Origin: Rhodoferax sp. | Lineage (GTDB): Bacteria > Pseudomonadota > Gammaproteobacteria > Burkholderiales > Burkholderiaceae_C | Assembly (NCBI RefSeq): GCF_028688795.1 | Contig: NZ_JAQTXM010000022.1 | Location: 1-64,000, forward strand | Reading direction: 5' to 3' | DNA: 64,000 nt | Part shown: piece after piece, positions 45,765-55,050 of the stretch | Numbering within the stretch: position 1 is the stretch's first letter | How the letters are laid out: every line of letters starts with the position of its first letter | Program-made: the position numbers and the translations under genes | Notes under the pieces: generated by a model | The model's database searches: none | Told to the model about the DNA's origin: nothing | The model's input: only the letters and a program-made list of their open reading frames with translations

Positions 45765-46910
45765 ATGAAATCAGCCAACCCCACAACAAACCTGGCGAGC
45801 CCGTCGCCGCGTCTGGCACGCATTGCCCAGGCACGGCAGGCTCTCCTGCTTGAAGGCAAACCACCCGCGCCCGGCTGGGTTGCGCCCTGGGTTGAGCGCT
45901 CATGGCAGCGCTGCCTTGGGCTGGGGCTGCAGCCGCACGCCAAGGTCGCGTTTGATCAGGTCAGCGACCCGCTGCTGCGTCACACGCTGGAGGCAAATCA
46001 TGGCTTGATCCAGGCGGCGCAACCCATTTTGCAAAGCCTGGCCCGCGCCATTGTCAACACCCGTTACTTTGCCATTTTGACGAATGCCCAAGGTGTGGTG
46101 GTGGATGCCTGTGGCGCCATTGACCACGCCGACCGGCGCGCGCACCTGATCACCCGTGTGGGCACCGATCTGTCAGAACACAGCATTGGCACCACCGCCA
46201 TTGGTACGGCATTGACCGAGCTGCAGCCGGTCTGGCTGCACCGGGGTGAGCATTTTTTTGACAGCACGTCAGCCTACAGCTGCGCTGGTGCCCCACTGTT
46301 TGGCCCGGATGGCAGGTGTGTCGGCATGCTCGACGTGACTGGTGTGGACGCGCAGGAGCGCCCGGAACTCAAGCACTTGGTGATGCAATCGGCCAGCAAA
46401 ATAGAAAACGCCCTGGTCACCGCCCAACCCCACGTTTTGATGCTGCGGCTGAATTGGCCAGGCAACGCTCTGGGCAATGATGCCGACAGCATTTTGTGTC
46501 TGGATGCGGAAGGGTGGATCACCGGAGCCAACCCGGTGGCACGCCAAATGGTGCCGGGCCTGCCCACCGCTGGTGAGGCCGCGGTGCACGTCAGCGAAGT
46601 GTTTGGCCTGCCGTTTGAGCAACTCTTTGATGCGGCCAAACGCCCGGCTCACGCTCTGGAGTTGCCCTTGTGGAGCGGTCTGCGGCTGCAGGCGCAAGCG
46701 ATTACTCGCGCGCATGAAACGCAAAACTTGCAAGCTACCCCCAATGTCAACGCCAACCCCGCCCTGGGCTTGCGCGATGTCGAGGCCGCCATGATCCGCA
46801 AAGCCTTGGAAGACACGCGCGGCAACGTGGGCCAGGCGGCACGCGCTCTGGGCATCAGCCGTGCCACGCTGTACCGCAAGCTCGGCCCAAAGGACAAAGA
46901 CCCGGCTTAA
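45765..46910 (+). CDS. GAF-Fis transcriptional regulator (AcoR-like, no AAA domain)
   Basis: This 381-residue protein has an N-terminal conserved region (WVERSWQRCLGLGLQP), a GAF domain at about 75-225 (including HSIGTTAIGTALTE and GVPLFGPDGRCVGMLDVTG-like blocks) and a C-terminal Fis helix-turn-helix (GNVGQAARALGISRATLYRKLG). The middle, about 230-340, has no Walker A, Walker B or GAFTGA motif, so unlike true AcoR it cannot drive sigma-54 polymerase. It is divergent from the AOR operon across 236 bases and is its probable regulator, perhaps sensing an aldehyde or related ligand. Confidence 0.85.
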   Translation: MKSANPTTNLASPSPRLARIAQARQALLLEGKPPAPGWVAPWVERSWQRCLGLGLQPHAKVAFDQVSDPLLRHTLEANHGLIQAAQPILQSLARAIVNTRYFAILTNAQGVVVDACGAIDHADRRAHLITRVGTDLSEHSIGTTAIGTALTELQPVWLHRGEHFFDSTSAYSCAGAPLFGPDGRCVGMLDVTGVDAQERPELKHLVMQSASKIENALVTAQPHVLMLRLNWPGNALGNDADSILCLDAEGWITGANPVARQMVPGLPTAGEAAVHVSEVFGLPFEQLFDAAKRPAHALELPLWSGLRLQAQAITRAHETQNLQATPNVNANPALGLRDVEAAMIRKALEDTRGNVGQAARALGISRATLYRKLGPKDKDPA

Positions 46911-47701
46911 CCAGCCAGCCCCACCACCAGCGCCGCCGGGCTCATGCGGGCTACCGCGCTCTGTCCCGCCACTGCGGTGAACGGATGCGTGGCAAAACCC
47001 ACCCAGTGGCCACCGCCTTCAAGCGCCAGCACCACTTCGTCGCGCCCCTGGCCCGGGGTCACACGCTCCACCAAGCCAACAAGCTGGCAATCGTCAGGCA
47101 TTGTGGGGTCGGTCAACGCCGACGCAGTAGCGCCAATTTCTGCCAAGGGCTGCACCCGCACCGCCGTCGCCTTGCAGAGCACCTGTACCGCCAAGCCGGA
47201 CGCCAGGCCCAGCAAATCCGCACTCTCCCAGGTCACGCTGGATTGCAACAAGGCACCACCCGGCGTTTGCAGCGTCACCGTGGCCATGGGGTCAAACGGC
47301 GCCAGCGCCTCACAACGCAGCACCGTGCAGGGCAACTGGTTGCGCATGCTGGTGCGCAGGCCCAAACCACTGATAAGCGCCGCCCCACCGGCAAAGCGCG
47401 AGAGCACTTGACGGCGCGCAGCGGCCAGCTCGTCGGCCAGCACCAGTAGCGCCTGGCCCTGCACCGTGATACGCGCGCCACCGCCGCCGCTGCCACCCAC
47501 GGTGCGATCCACCAGCGCCACACCACTCAAGTTGGTCAGTGTGTCAAGGGCCTGCCAGGCCGCTTTGTAGCTGATACCCACCTCACGCGCAGCCTGGCTG
47601 ATAGAGCCCGACTGCCCCACCAGCCGCAACACCTCCAGCCGCTTGTCGCTGGCAGGGTCACGCAAGGCATCGTTCAGGGTGGCGCAGCTTTCAGTGTTCA
47701 T
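46907..47701 (-). CDS. modE: Molybdate-responsive regulator ModE
   Basis: This 264-residue protein has an N-terminal winged helix of the LysR-like ModE type (LRLVGQSGSISQAAREVGISYKAAWQ) and two C-terminal TOBE/Mop-type domains (about 120-190 and 195-262) that bind molybdate or tungstate. It usually represses modABC and activates molybdoenzyme genes. It lies downstream-convergent with the GAF-Fis gene and upstream of modCBA in the reverse sense; repeat R6 fills the gap to modC. Confidence 0.93.
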   Translation of the reverse strand: MNTESCATLNDALRDPASDKRLEVLRLVGQSGSISQAAREVGISYKAAWQALDTLTNLSGVALVDRTVGGSGGGGARITVQGQALLVLADELAAARRQVLSRFAGGAALISGLGLRTSMRNQLPCTVLRCEALAPFDPMATVTLQTPGGALLQSSVTWESADLLGLASGLAVQVLCKATAVRVQPLAEIGATASALTDPTMPDDCQLVGLVERVTPGQGRDEVVLALEGGGHWVGFATHPFTAVAGQSAVARMSPAALVVGLAG

Positions 47702-47720
47702 ACGGAAATTGTGTCACATC

Positions 47721-47782
47721 AAATTTGATAGCTTCTAGCGCTTATTTCAAAAGGGCTAGAGGGCTATTTTTTATATAAATAT
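47721..47782 (+). repeat. AT-rich palindromic repeat, copy R6
   Basis: Left arm GATAGCTTCTAGCGCTTATT, right arm AAGGGCTAGAGGGCTATTTT. This is one of the best-preserved copies, between modE and modC. Confidence 0.8.
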
Positions 47783-47793
47783 CGACTCACGCC

Positions 47794-48894
47794 TCAGCGC
47801 ACCAAAGCCACACCCTTGATTTGCGCGAACACCGGCAAGCCGGGAACAATGCCGAGCTTGCGGGCCGACAGCAAGCTGATACGCGACAGCAGACGTGTAC
47901 TGCGCCCGACATCGCCCAACTGCAGGCCCACCAGCACTTGGGCGAGCCCATCGTCCACCACATCCACCACGGTGGCGGGCAAGATATTGAGCACGCTGGT
48001 GCGCTGCGGCCAATCCAGCGACAGACTGATGTCGCGTGCCTGGATGCGCATGCGCACCTTCGTGTTCGGCAGCAGTGCCACCGCGCGGGTTTGCGGCAAC
48101 AACAAGCAACCACCATCAAAATCCATGACACACATGCCCTCGCTGGGGGCAGCACCACACACACGTGCCTCCACCAGCGCTGAGGCGCTGTCGCCATGGG
48201 CCAGTGGCAAGTCGGTGCGGGTCAGCATGTCAATCACCGGGCCGTACCCTTGCACGCGGCCAAGGTCCAGCAGCACCACCTCGTCCGCCAGATGCGCCAC
48301 CTCGTCCACTGAGTGGGTGATGTACACCACTGGAATGTCCAGCCGCTCGTGCAGCTGTTCCAGCCACGGCAAGATTTCGGCCTTGCGGGCGGCATCCAGC
48401 GACGCCAGTGGCTCATCCATCAGCAACACACGGGGGCTGGCGGCCAAGGCACGGGCGATGGCGACGCGCTGGCGTTCACCGCCCGACAGCTCATGCGGCA
48501 TGCGCGCCAGCAGATGACCGATGCCCAGCAATTCCAGGCCGTGGTCCCAGCCATGGCGGCGCTCGGCCTCAGGGGTACGCTTGAAGCCGTATTGCAGGTT
48601 GGCTTTGACGTTCAAGTGCTCAAACAGGCTGGCCTCCTGGAACACATAACCCAGTGCACGCTGGTGCGGTGGCAAAAAGACGCGCTGGGCACTGTCTTGC
48701 CACAGCTCGCCAGCCACGCTAATGCGCCCTTTGGCCTGCGGTTCCAACCCTGCCAGCACGCGCAGGCAAGTGGTTTTGCCCGAGCCCGAGGGCCCAAACA
48801 GCGCGGTCACGCCACGCCCGGGCAGGTTCAAATCCACATCCAGCGTAAAACCGGCGCGCTCAAGCGTGGCACGCAGTTGCAGTTCACTGCTCAT
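47794..48894 (-). CDS. modC: Molybdate ABC transporter ATP-binding protein
   Basis: This 366-residue protein has Walker [13 protein letters not shown], signature [15 protein letters not shown], Walker [13 protein letters not shown] and a C-terminal TOBE/Mop domain (about 290-360) that binds the oxyanion for trans-inhibition. It powers molybdate, and possibly tungstate, uptake with ModB. Its start overlaps the modB stop (ATGA). Confidence 0.95.
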   Translation of the reverse strand: MSSELQLRATLERAGFTLDVDLNLPGRGVTALFGPSGSGKTTCLRVLAGLEPQAKGRISVAGELWQDSAQRVFLPPHQRALGYVFQEASLFEHLNVKANLQYGFKRTPEAERRHGWDHGLELLGIGHLLARMPHELSGGERQRVAIARALAASPRVLLMDEPLASLDAARKAEILPWLEQLHERLDIPVVYITHSVDEVAHLADEVVLLDLGRVQGYGPVIDMLTRTDLPLAHGDSASALVEARVCGAAPSEGMCVMDFDGGCLLLPQTRAVALLPNTKVRMRIQARDISLSLDWPQRTSVLNILPATVVDVVDDGLAQVLVGLQLGDVGRSTRLLSRISLLSARKLGIVPGLPVFAQIKGVALVR

Positions 48895-49583
48895 GGCGCG
48901 CCCTTCAGTGCACGCTGTTGACGCTGGTTGTAGGTGTGCAGCGCCAGCAGCACGCCAAACGAAAACACCAGCATCACAGCAGCCAGGCGGTGGGCCTCGC
49001 TGTATTCGGCGGCTTCCACGTGGTCGTAAATCTGCACCGACACCACGCGCGTCACACCGGGGATGTTGCCCCCGACCATTAGCACCACGCCAAATTCACC
49101 TACGGTATGCGCGAAGGTCATGATCGCCCCGGTGATCAGCCCGGGCCGACACAGTGGCAGCACCACGCTGAAAAACGTGTCAAGCGGCGATGCGCGCAGC
49201 GTGGCCGCCACTTCCAGCGGGCGCGTGCCCATGGCTTCCATGGCGTTGTGGACGGGTTGCACCATGAAGGGCAGCGAATAAAACACCGATGCGGTCACCA
49301 GCCCCGCAAACGTGAAGGGCAGAACCCCCAGACCCAGCGCCTGCGTCCACTGCCCCACGGGGCCATGTGGCCCCATGGTCACCAGCAAGTAAAAACCCAA
49401 CACCGATGGCGGCAACACAATTGGCAACGCAACCAAAGTGGTGATGGGGGTTTTGAGCCACGAACGTGTGCGTGCCAACCACCAGGCAATGGGCACACCC
49501 AGCACCAGCAGTATGCCGGTGGTCATCATGGCTGCCTTGAGCGTCAGCGCGATGGCTTGCAGATCGGATTCAGTCAGGAGCAT
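48891..49583 (-). CDS. modB: Molybdate ABC transporter permease
   Basis: This 230-residue inner-membrane protein has about five helices and the EAA-type loop ([27 protein letters not shown]) that contacts ModC. It follows modA by 60 bases and overlaps modC. Confidence 0.95.
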   Translation of the reverse strand: MLLTESDLQAIALTLKAAMMTTGILLVLGVPIAWWLARTRSWLKTPITTLVALPIVLPPSVLGFYLLVTMGPHGPVGQWTQALGLGVLPFTFAGLVTASVFYSLPFMVQPVHNAMEAMGTRPLEVAATLRASPLDTFFSVVLPLCRPGLITGAIMTFAHTVGEFGVVLMVGGNIPGVTRVVSVQIYDHVEAAEYSEAHRLAAVMLVFSFGVLLALHTYNQRQQRALKGAP

Positions 49584-49643
49584 GGGTCAGCAAGTGCAAA
49601 GTTGGTTGGCTAAGGGTGCAGGCATCGACATGGCCAACGCACT

Positions 49644-50399
49644 TCAAAGCTCGTAGCCGTAGGAGCGGATCAGGTCTTTGATGTTGGGGCTTTTCAGCAA
49701 CGTCATCAGCGCCTGGGCGGCTTCGTTGGAGGCCGATTTTTGCATCACCACGGCGTCTTGGCGGATTGGGTCGTAAAGATTTTGGGGTATCACCCACATC
49801 GATCCGCTTTTGAGTTTGCCGACTTCGAGCACCTGCGACATGGCCACAAAACCGACATCAGCGTTGCCGGTGGAGGCAAAGGTAAAGGTTTGGCCAATGC
49901 TTTCGCCCTGCACCAGTTTCGGCGTGAGGATGGCGGTCAGGCCCAGCTTGTTCATCACCTGCACCGTGGCGGCCCCGTAGGGCGCGACCTTGGGGTTGGC
50001 GTAAGACACCTTGCCCAGATTAGAGGTTTTCAGCACATCGCCTTTGGCATCCACGCGCTTGGCATCGGCCGACCACAACACCAGTTTGCCGGTGGCGTAG
50101 GTGAAGCGGCTACCAGGTTGACCCAAGCCCTCGGCCTCCAGCTTTTCTGGTGTTTTGGTGTCAGCAGCCAGCAACACGTCAAACGGTGCGCCGTTCTTGA
50201 TTTGTGCGTACAGCTTGCCGGTGACACCCAGCGTGACCTTGAGGGTGTGGCCGGTGGTTTTTTCCAACAAAGCGGCAATGGCCTTGATGGGCTCGGCAAA
50301 GTTGGCGGCCACAGCCACTTGGGCTTCGGCGGCCAAGGTGCTGGCGTGGGCGACCACGGCCAGCATGAGGATGGACAGGGTACGGGTGGTGTGGCGCAT
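49644..50399 (-). CDS. modA: Molybdate-binding periplasmic protein
   Basis: This 251-residue protein has a signal peptide (RHTTRTLSILMLAVVAHASTL, then AAEA) and the ModA binding-protein fold (VAVAANFAEPIKAIAALLEK, GAPFDVLLAADTKTPEKLEA, FVAMSQVLEVG). The ATG at 50399 follows GGAGACATCCC, a good ribosome-binding site. A ModE box lies 61 bases upstream. It starts the modABC operon. Confidence 0.94.
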   Translation of the reverse strand: MRHTTRTLSILMLAVVAHASTLAAEAQVAVAANFAEPIKAIAALLEKTTGHTLKVTLGVTGKLYAQIKNGAPFDVLLAADTKTPEKLEAEGLGQPGSRFTYATGKLVLWSADAKRVDAKGDVLKTSNLGKVSYANPKVAPYGAATVQVMNKLGLTAILTPKLVQGESIGQTFTFASTGNADVGFVAMSQVLEVGKLKSGSMWVIPQNLYDPIRQDAVVMQKSASNEAAQALMTLLKSPNIKDLIRSYGYEL

Positions 50400-50459
50400 G
50401 GGATGTCTCCGGGAAGTAATCAAACGAATGGTGCTGGATGCATGGCTTGACACATACCG

Positions 50460-50482
50460 CGTTATTCAAAAATAGAATAGCG
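50460..50482 (-). promoter_or_regulatory. ModE-box upstream of modA
   Basis: The sequence CGTTATTC-N7-GAATAGCG has the spacing and core of the E. coli ModE box (CGTTATAT-N7-ACATAACG). It lies upstream of modA and close to the modE gene, as expected for molybdate repression. Confidence 0.7.
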
Positions 50483-50565
50483 AGTCTAGCAAGTTGGTGA
50501 ATACCCCCTTCAACCCACCGTTGCAACCCATCTGACCCAGGCGCTCGCCGCACTGTGGTCCACCC

Positions 50566-50790
50566 ATGATTTACTTCACCCACGCCGAGATTGACCAGCT
50601 CATCACTGAAGGCCTGCCGCTGCACGACGAAACCACGCGGGCGCTGGGTATGCCCGACGTGCCCGGCACACTGAGCAACACCGAGCGTTTTTGCCGGGGC
50701 TGGACGTGGCCGCGCTGGCGCCACGGGTGTGGACATTTTGGTCACCTCCAACCCCTATAAACCTCAGCAGCTCAGGTTTCATCCTTGTCC
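50566..50790 (+). pseudogene. modD: Internally deleted modD remnant
   Basis: The first 40 or so codons (MIYFTHAEIDQLI, LHDETTRALGMP) match the start of ModD, a molybdenum-transport-associated protein related to nicotinate-nucleotide pyrophosphorylase (about 280 residues). After a junction near 50690-50720 another frame (+1) encodes GVDILVTSNPY, the C-terminal motif of the same family. About 230 codons between them are missing and the frame is shifted. It is divergent from modA, a common location for modD. It cannot make a working enzyme. Confidence 0.72.
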
Positions 50791-51353
50791 AGCCACTTTT
50801 GCACGCCTGGCGGCTGGTAGCTGGCAAACCGGTCCAGCAAAGCCACGGGTTCCTGCTCAACGATCAACACCCCGCGGTGCTGCGGTTTCAGAAATTGCTC
50901 TGCAGCCGCATGGTCTAGAAACGTCGTCAACCCATCGTAATAACCCGCCACGTTCAGCAAACCACAGGGTTTGGCATGAATGCCAAGCTGGGCCCAGGTC
51001 CAGACCTCAAAAATCTCCTCAAACGTGCCGATGCCACCCGGCATGGCAATGAAGCCATCAGAAAGTTCGGCCATGCGGGTCTTGCGCTCGTGCATGGATT
51101 GGGTGATGTGCAGCTCGGACAGGCCTTTGTGCGCCACTTCCTTGCGTGCCAGGGCGTGCGGGATCACGCCCACAGCTCTGCCACCAAGTTGCAACACGGT
51201 GTCAGCCACCAGGCCCATCAGCCCGATGCTGGCACCGCCGTAGACCAGGCCAATGTCTCGCTGCACCAGCGCCTGGGCCAAGGCGCGCGCGCCATCAGCG
51301 TAGGCATCAAGTCGGCCAGGACTGGAGCCGCAATAGACACAGATATTTTTCAT
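50772..51353 (-). CDS. LOG-family nucleotide 5'-monophosphate phosphoribohydrolase
   Basis: This 193-residue Rossmann-fold protein has the LOG/TIGR00730 signature MPGGIGTFEEIFEV and the start KNICVYCGSSPGRLDAYA. Such enzymes release bases from nucleoside monophosphates (cytokinin riboside phosphates in plants). The ATG at 51353 gives the typical start; an in-frame extension to 51437 is not supported. Its 3' end abuts the modD remnant. Confidence 0.92.
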   Translation of the reverse strand: MKNICVYCGSSPGRLDAYADGARALAQALVQRDIGLVYGGASIGLMGLVADTVLQLGGRAVGVIPHALARKEVAHKGLSELHITQSMHERKTRMAELSDGFIAMPGGIGTFEEIFEVWTWAQLGIHAKPCGLLNVAGYYDGLTTFLDHAAAEQFLKPQHRGVLIVEQEPVALLDRFASYQPPGVQKWLDKDET

Positions 51354-51643
51354 GGCGTGCGCTTCAACTGCGCACACGACGGTGGCCGCTTGTTTGATCA
51401 ACACATCTTCGGGCATAAATTCTTCCGGTTGCGGCAATGTCAGCCAGCAGGGGGGCGGGCTACATCCAATGCCGTCTTTTCATGCGTTCATTATGTTCGC
51501 GCTGGTACCCAGACATCATCCTGCGCACATGGCAAGTCGCTCAAGGGAGATCAGCCGGCCCTTTGCCGTGTAGCCGCCCAACTTGCCACAGGGTGGGGCT
51601 GCTACATTCTTGGCTCTGCCCCTTTAGCGATTGCTCCTGTTTC

Positions 51644-52351
51644 ATGCCTGCCACACCTCCTGACGCGCCACCGCCAACCGCCCCCGCCATTTCCGTCCTC
51701 TCACTTTCGGTGCCCGTGGCCATGGGTTACATCCCGCTGGGCATGGTGTTTGGCTTTTTGTTTGTGCAGGCAGGCGCGCCCTGGTGGCTGGCACTTACCG
51801 CCAGCGTGTTTGTTTACGCCGGTGCTTCACAGTTCATGATGGTGCCGATGCTGGCGATGGGTTTGCCGGTGGCCTCCATCGCCTTGGCCACGCTGGTGGT
51901 GAACCTGCGCCACATGTTTTACGGCCTGTCGTTGCTGCAAAAAATACCCACCCAGCCCTGGGCGCGCTGGTACCTGGTGTTTGCGTTAACGGATGAAACC
52001 TATTCTGTGCTGACCACCTTGCCACCAGGTACAAGCGCCGGCCAAATGGTGCTGCTTGCGCTGATGAACCAAGGCTGGTGGGTGTTGGGCACGCTGCTGG
52101 GTGCGGTGATTGGGTCGCAAGCGCAAATTGGGCTGGTGGGGCTGGACTTTGCCCTGGCGGCGCTGTTTGCCGTGCTGGCAGTGGAGCAATGGCGCAGCGC
52201 GCATTCAACTGCGCCGCTGTGGGTGGCGGTGGTCAGCTACGGTGTGGCCTGGGCCGTGATGCCGCAACAGGCGCTGCTGATCGCCATAGCCTTGAGTGTG
52301 CTGGCGGGGTTGTTCTGGCCAAAGTCTGCCGCCACCGAGGTGACGCCATGA
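51644..52351 (+). CDS. azlC: AzlC-family branched-chain amino acid exporter, large subunit
   Basis: This 235-residue inner-membrane protein shows the AzlC pattern: PVAMGYIPLGMVFGFLFVQ, YAGASQFMMVPMLAMGL and VVNLRHMFYGLSLL, with about six to seven helices. It exports branched-chain amino acids or analogues with AzlD. The ATG at 51644 precedes the first conserved block; the long in-frame upstream extension to 51437 looks non-coding. Confidence 0.92.
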   Translation: MPATPPDAPPPTAPAISVLSLSVPVAMGYIPLGMVFGFLFVQAGAPWWLALTASVFVYAGASQFMMVPMLAMGLPVASIALATLVVNLRHMFYGLSLLQKIPTQPWARWYLVFALTDETYSVLTTLPPGTSAGQMVLLALMNQGWWVLGTLLGAVIGSQAQIGLVGLDFALAALFAVLAVEQWRSAHSTAPLWVAVVSYGVAWAVMPQQALLIAIALSVLAGLFWPKSAATEVTP

Positions 52352-52668
52352 TCGACACCACTTACGCCTTGGGTGTGATAGCCGCCATGGCCTTGGTGAC
52401 CTTTGGCCTGCGCGCCCTGCCCTTTTTAGCCGCGCGTTTTTTACAGAGTCACCCGCTGGTGCAGCGCCTGGGGCGCTTTTTACCGCTGGCCATCATGACG
52501 CTGCTGCTGCTTCACACGCTGGTAGGTAGCGCCAAAGAAAACCCGTCCGGGCCTTGGGCTGAACTGGCTGCCATCGCGACCGTCATGGCATTGCAATGGT
52601 GGCGCAGGCAGCCGCTGCTGAGTATTCTGGCGGGCACAGCGCTGTATGTGATGCTGCGCAACGCCTAG
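52348..52668 (+). CDS. azlD: AzlD-family small subunit
   Basis: This 106-residue membrane protein (three to four helices; TFGLRALPFLAARFL and GRFLPLAIMTLLLLHTL) is the small partner of AzlC. It overlaps azlC by 4 bases (ATGA). Confidence 0.9.
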   Translation: MIDTTYALGVIAAMALVTFGLRALPFLAARFLQSHPLVQRLGRFLPLAIMTLLLLHTLVGSAKENPSGPWAELAAIATVMALQWWRRQPLLSILAGTALYVMLRNA

Positions 52669-52688
52669 CAACCAGGCACTGATCGCCA

Positions 52689-52755
52689 AATTATTATATA
52701 AAATCAGGCTGTAGCCCTTATTAAATAATCGCAAGCAGCTATTATTTATATAGCT
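52689..52755 (-). repeat. AT-rich palindromic repeat, copy R7
   Basis: Read on the minus strand: left arm AATAATAGCTGCTTGCGATT, right arm AAGGGCTACAGCCTGATTTT. It lies between azlD and the AcoR-type gene. Confidence 0.75.
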
Positions 52756-52766
52756 ACCGATACCAC

Positions 52767-54746
52767 TCATTCACCCAGTTTGCGGTAGAGCGTCTGGCGG
52801 CTGATGCCAAGGGTGCGCGCCGCTTGTGACATGTTGCCACCACTGCTGTGCAATGCGCGTTGAATCGCCAAGTGCGACAACTGATGCAGGTTTTGCGTTG
52901 ACGCGTCGGTCACGGATGACCGTGTTTGCGGCGTTTTCGGTTGTGTCGGTGGCGCCACTTCAGCTGGCGGTTTGGCGGCTTGCGCGGCAAGCTCTTCAAG
53001 CAGGTCATCCGACATATGGTGCCAGTCAATCCTCAGCTCATGTGGCTCCAGCATGGCACTGGCGGTGCGCAAGGCGTTGGCATATTGGCGCAAATTACCC
53101 GGCCAGGGGTGACGCGCCAGGCGGGCCATCAACTCGGGGGCCACATGCACCTTGCGCTGCGGATTCAGGTCGGCCAGCAGGCGCTGCGTCAGCACGGCAA
53201 AGTCGGTGCGCTCACGCAGCGGCGGCAGCTGCACCATCAAGCCGTTGATGCGGTAATACAAGTCACTGCGAAAACGCCCCTGCTCTGCCGCCTCACGCAG
53301 TTTGCAATGGGTAGCGCAAATCAAGGCAAAGTCCACGGCCACGGCCGGGCCACCCCCGAGCGGACTGACCTCTCGCTCTTGTAACACGCGCAGCAGGCGC
53401 GCCTGCAGGGGCAACGGCATGTCGCCAATTTCATCCAGAAACAGCGTGCCGCCGTGGGCCTCCCGCAGGCGGCCCGGGTTGCCGTCGCGCCGGGCGCCGG
53501 TAAAGGCACCCGGGCTGTAGCCAAACAGCTCGGCTTCAATCAGGTTCTCGGGCACGGCGGCGCAGTTGATGGCCACAAATGGCTTGGCGCGGCGCGGCCC
53601 ACTGTCATGCGTAGCCCGTGCAAAAAGCTCTTTGCCCACACCGGATTCGCCCTGAATCAGTAGCGCAATCGGCTTATCTGCCACGCGCCGGGCTTTGTCG
53701 GCGGCGCTGCGCCAGCGCAAGTCACCCGTGTCCAACTGTGCCAACGCATCCGCAGCACCCAGTTGCCCGGCCGCTTGAGTTGCCACCGGCGACTGTGGTG
53801 CAAGGCCATGCCAGCCCAGCGTGGCTGCATCATGCTGCACCAGGGCGAACAGTGCCGTGCCATCACGCCGGCGCACCTGCACCGGTTGGCCCGGGTGCCG
53901 CTTGTGCTGCAGCAGCAGTGCGTCCAGTGACATATCCAGCAAGGTCTTAACCGGCACGGCGCCCAGGTCGGCAATGCTCAAGCCCAGCTGCACCAGTGCG
54001 GCCCGATTCGCCCCCACCACCCAGCCGTCGCCAGACAGCGCCAAAATACCCTCGGCCACCGTGCCAATGCCCTCGCGCTGGGCGTGCAGATGAAGCCGGA
54101 TATGCTGACGGCAAGTGGCCCCCATCAGGCGGTTTTCAATCAGCCGCGCGGCCATGCTGACCAAACCGTAGGTGTGCGGATGCCCGCCGCAGTGGTCACC
54201 CGAGATGTCCAGCACTCCCATGAGCTCACCGGTGGCCGACACAATGGGCGCGGCGGTGCAGGTTAAGAAGTCATTGCGCTCAAAGAAGTGTTCACCGCCA
54301 TGGATCTCGATGTGACTGCGCTCGGCCAGCGCGGTGCCGATGGCATTGGTGCCCCGGTGTTGCTCGTGCCAGGACGCACCGTTTGACAATGCCACCTGCT
54401 GCGCACGCTGCAAAAAATCAGTACGGCCCAGCGTGTGCATCAGAATGCCCTGCGCATTGGCCAATATCACCATGCTTTGGCTGTCCTGCACCTGTTCAAA
54501 CAACACCTCCATCACCGGGCGTGAATGCACCAGCAATTCGTGCTGGCTGGCCATGATGCGGCTCAGTTCAGCGGCGCTGGGATGCGCCGTGTCACGCGCC
54601 GGCCCATTCGGCAACAGCCCGGCCGCCAAGCTGCGCTGCCACGACCGCGCCACACTGGCATCGAGTCCCTCAGGCGGACAGTCGCCGTGTTCCAGAAAGT
54701 GCAATCGGGCCTGGCGCAAAGCCGGGGCGGTGGGCGGGGTGCGCAA
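52767..54746 (-). CDS. AcoR-type sigma-54-dependent regulator
   Basis: This 659-residue activator has the ARSWQRSLAAGL region, a GAF domain with HRGTNAIGTALAERSHIEIHG, a PAS-like segment, an AAA+ domain (Walker A GESGVGKE, loop GAFTGA, Walker B ahead of DEIGDMPL) and a C-terminal Fis helix-turn-helix (GNMSQAARTLGISRQTLYRKLG). The start is best placed at TTG 54746, which has AGGAGA eight bases before it; an ATG at 54857 lacks such a site. It is divergent from the aldehyde dehydrogenase and probably activates its sigma-54 promoter. Confidence 0.88.
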   Translation of the reverse strand: MRTPPTAPALRQARLHFLEHGDCPPEGLDASVARSWQRSLAAGLLPNGPARDTAHPSAAELSRIMASQHELLVHSRPVMEVLFEQVQDSQSMVILANAQGILMHTLGRTDFLQRAQQVALSNGASWHEQHRGTNAIGTALAERSHIEIHGGEHFFERNDFLTCTAAPIVSATGELMGVLDISGDHCGGHPHTYGLVSMAARLIENRLMGATCRQHIRLHLHAQREGIGTVAEGILALSGDGWVVGANRAALVQLGLSIADLGAVPVKTLLDMSLDALLLQHKRHPGQPVQVRRRDGTALFALVQHDAATLGWHGLAPQSPVATQAAGQLGAADALAQLDTGDLRWRSAADKARRVADKPIALLIQGESGVGKELFARATHDSGPRRAKPFVAINCAAVPENLIEAELFGYSPGAFTGARRDGNPGRLREAHGGTLFLDEIGDMPLPLQARLLRVLQEREVSPLGGGPAVAVDFALICATHCKLREAAEQGRFRSDLYYRINGLMVQLPPLRERTDFAVLTQRLLADLNPQRKVHVAPELMARLARHPWPGNLRQYANALRTASAMLEPHELRIDWHHMSDDLLEELAAQAAKPPAEVAPPTQPKTPQTRSSVTDASTQNLHQLSHLAIQRALHSSGGNMSQAARTLGISRQTLYRKLGE

Positions 54747-55050
54747 CGTGGTGTCTCCTGTGCAGGGGGTTAATCTGCTCGTTTTTGTTGGCGCAATGGT
54801 AGTCAGCAAAGCATGGCCTGACGATATGAAAGAGCGTGCATAGAGCACCTGCGCCATGACTGTCACAGAACTTGACAGGTGTTCCACAGCAAGACACCCA
54901 GTGCCCCACTTGGGCATCTACATCTTTATAAAAAGTTGTTTGAAATCAACGCTTTTGGCTGGCCTTGCGGCGTTGGCACGCAACTTGACTCATGACATGG
55001 CCCGCAAGGGAAACTTTTATCCATTCATCGCAAAAATTCAGGAGACACAC
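54747..55050. promoter_or_regulatory. Divergent regulatory region, AcoR-type gene / aldehyde dehydrogenase
   Basis: This 304-base gap holds no gene of its own. A -24/-12-like element TGGCACG-CAAC-TTGA at 54974-54988 precedes the aldehyde dehydrogenase; only the last consensus C is A. Two inverted repeats lie about 80-110 bases upstream: TGTCA-N7-TGACA at 54861-54877 and GGTGT-N11-ACACC at 54878-54898, suitable as activator sites. Confidence 0.65.

Noticed and set aside
54747..54917. N-terminal extension of the AcoR-type regulator to ATG 54857 or 54917
   Set aside because: The TTG at 54746 has a well-placed AGGAGA; the extension covers the inverted repeats of the promoter region and has no family similarity.
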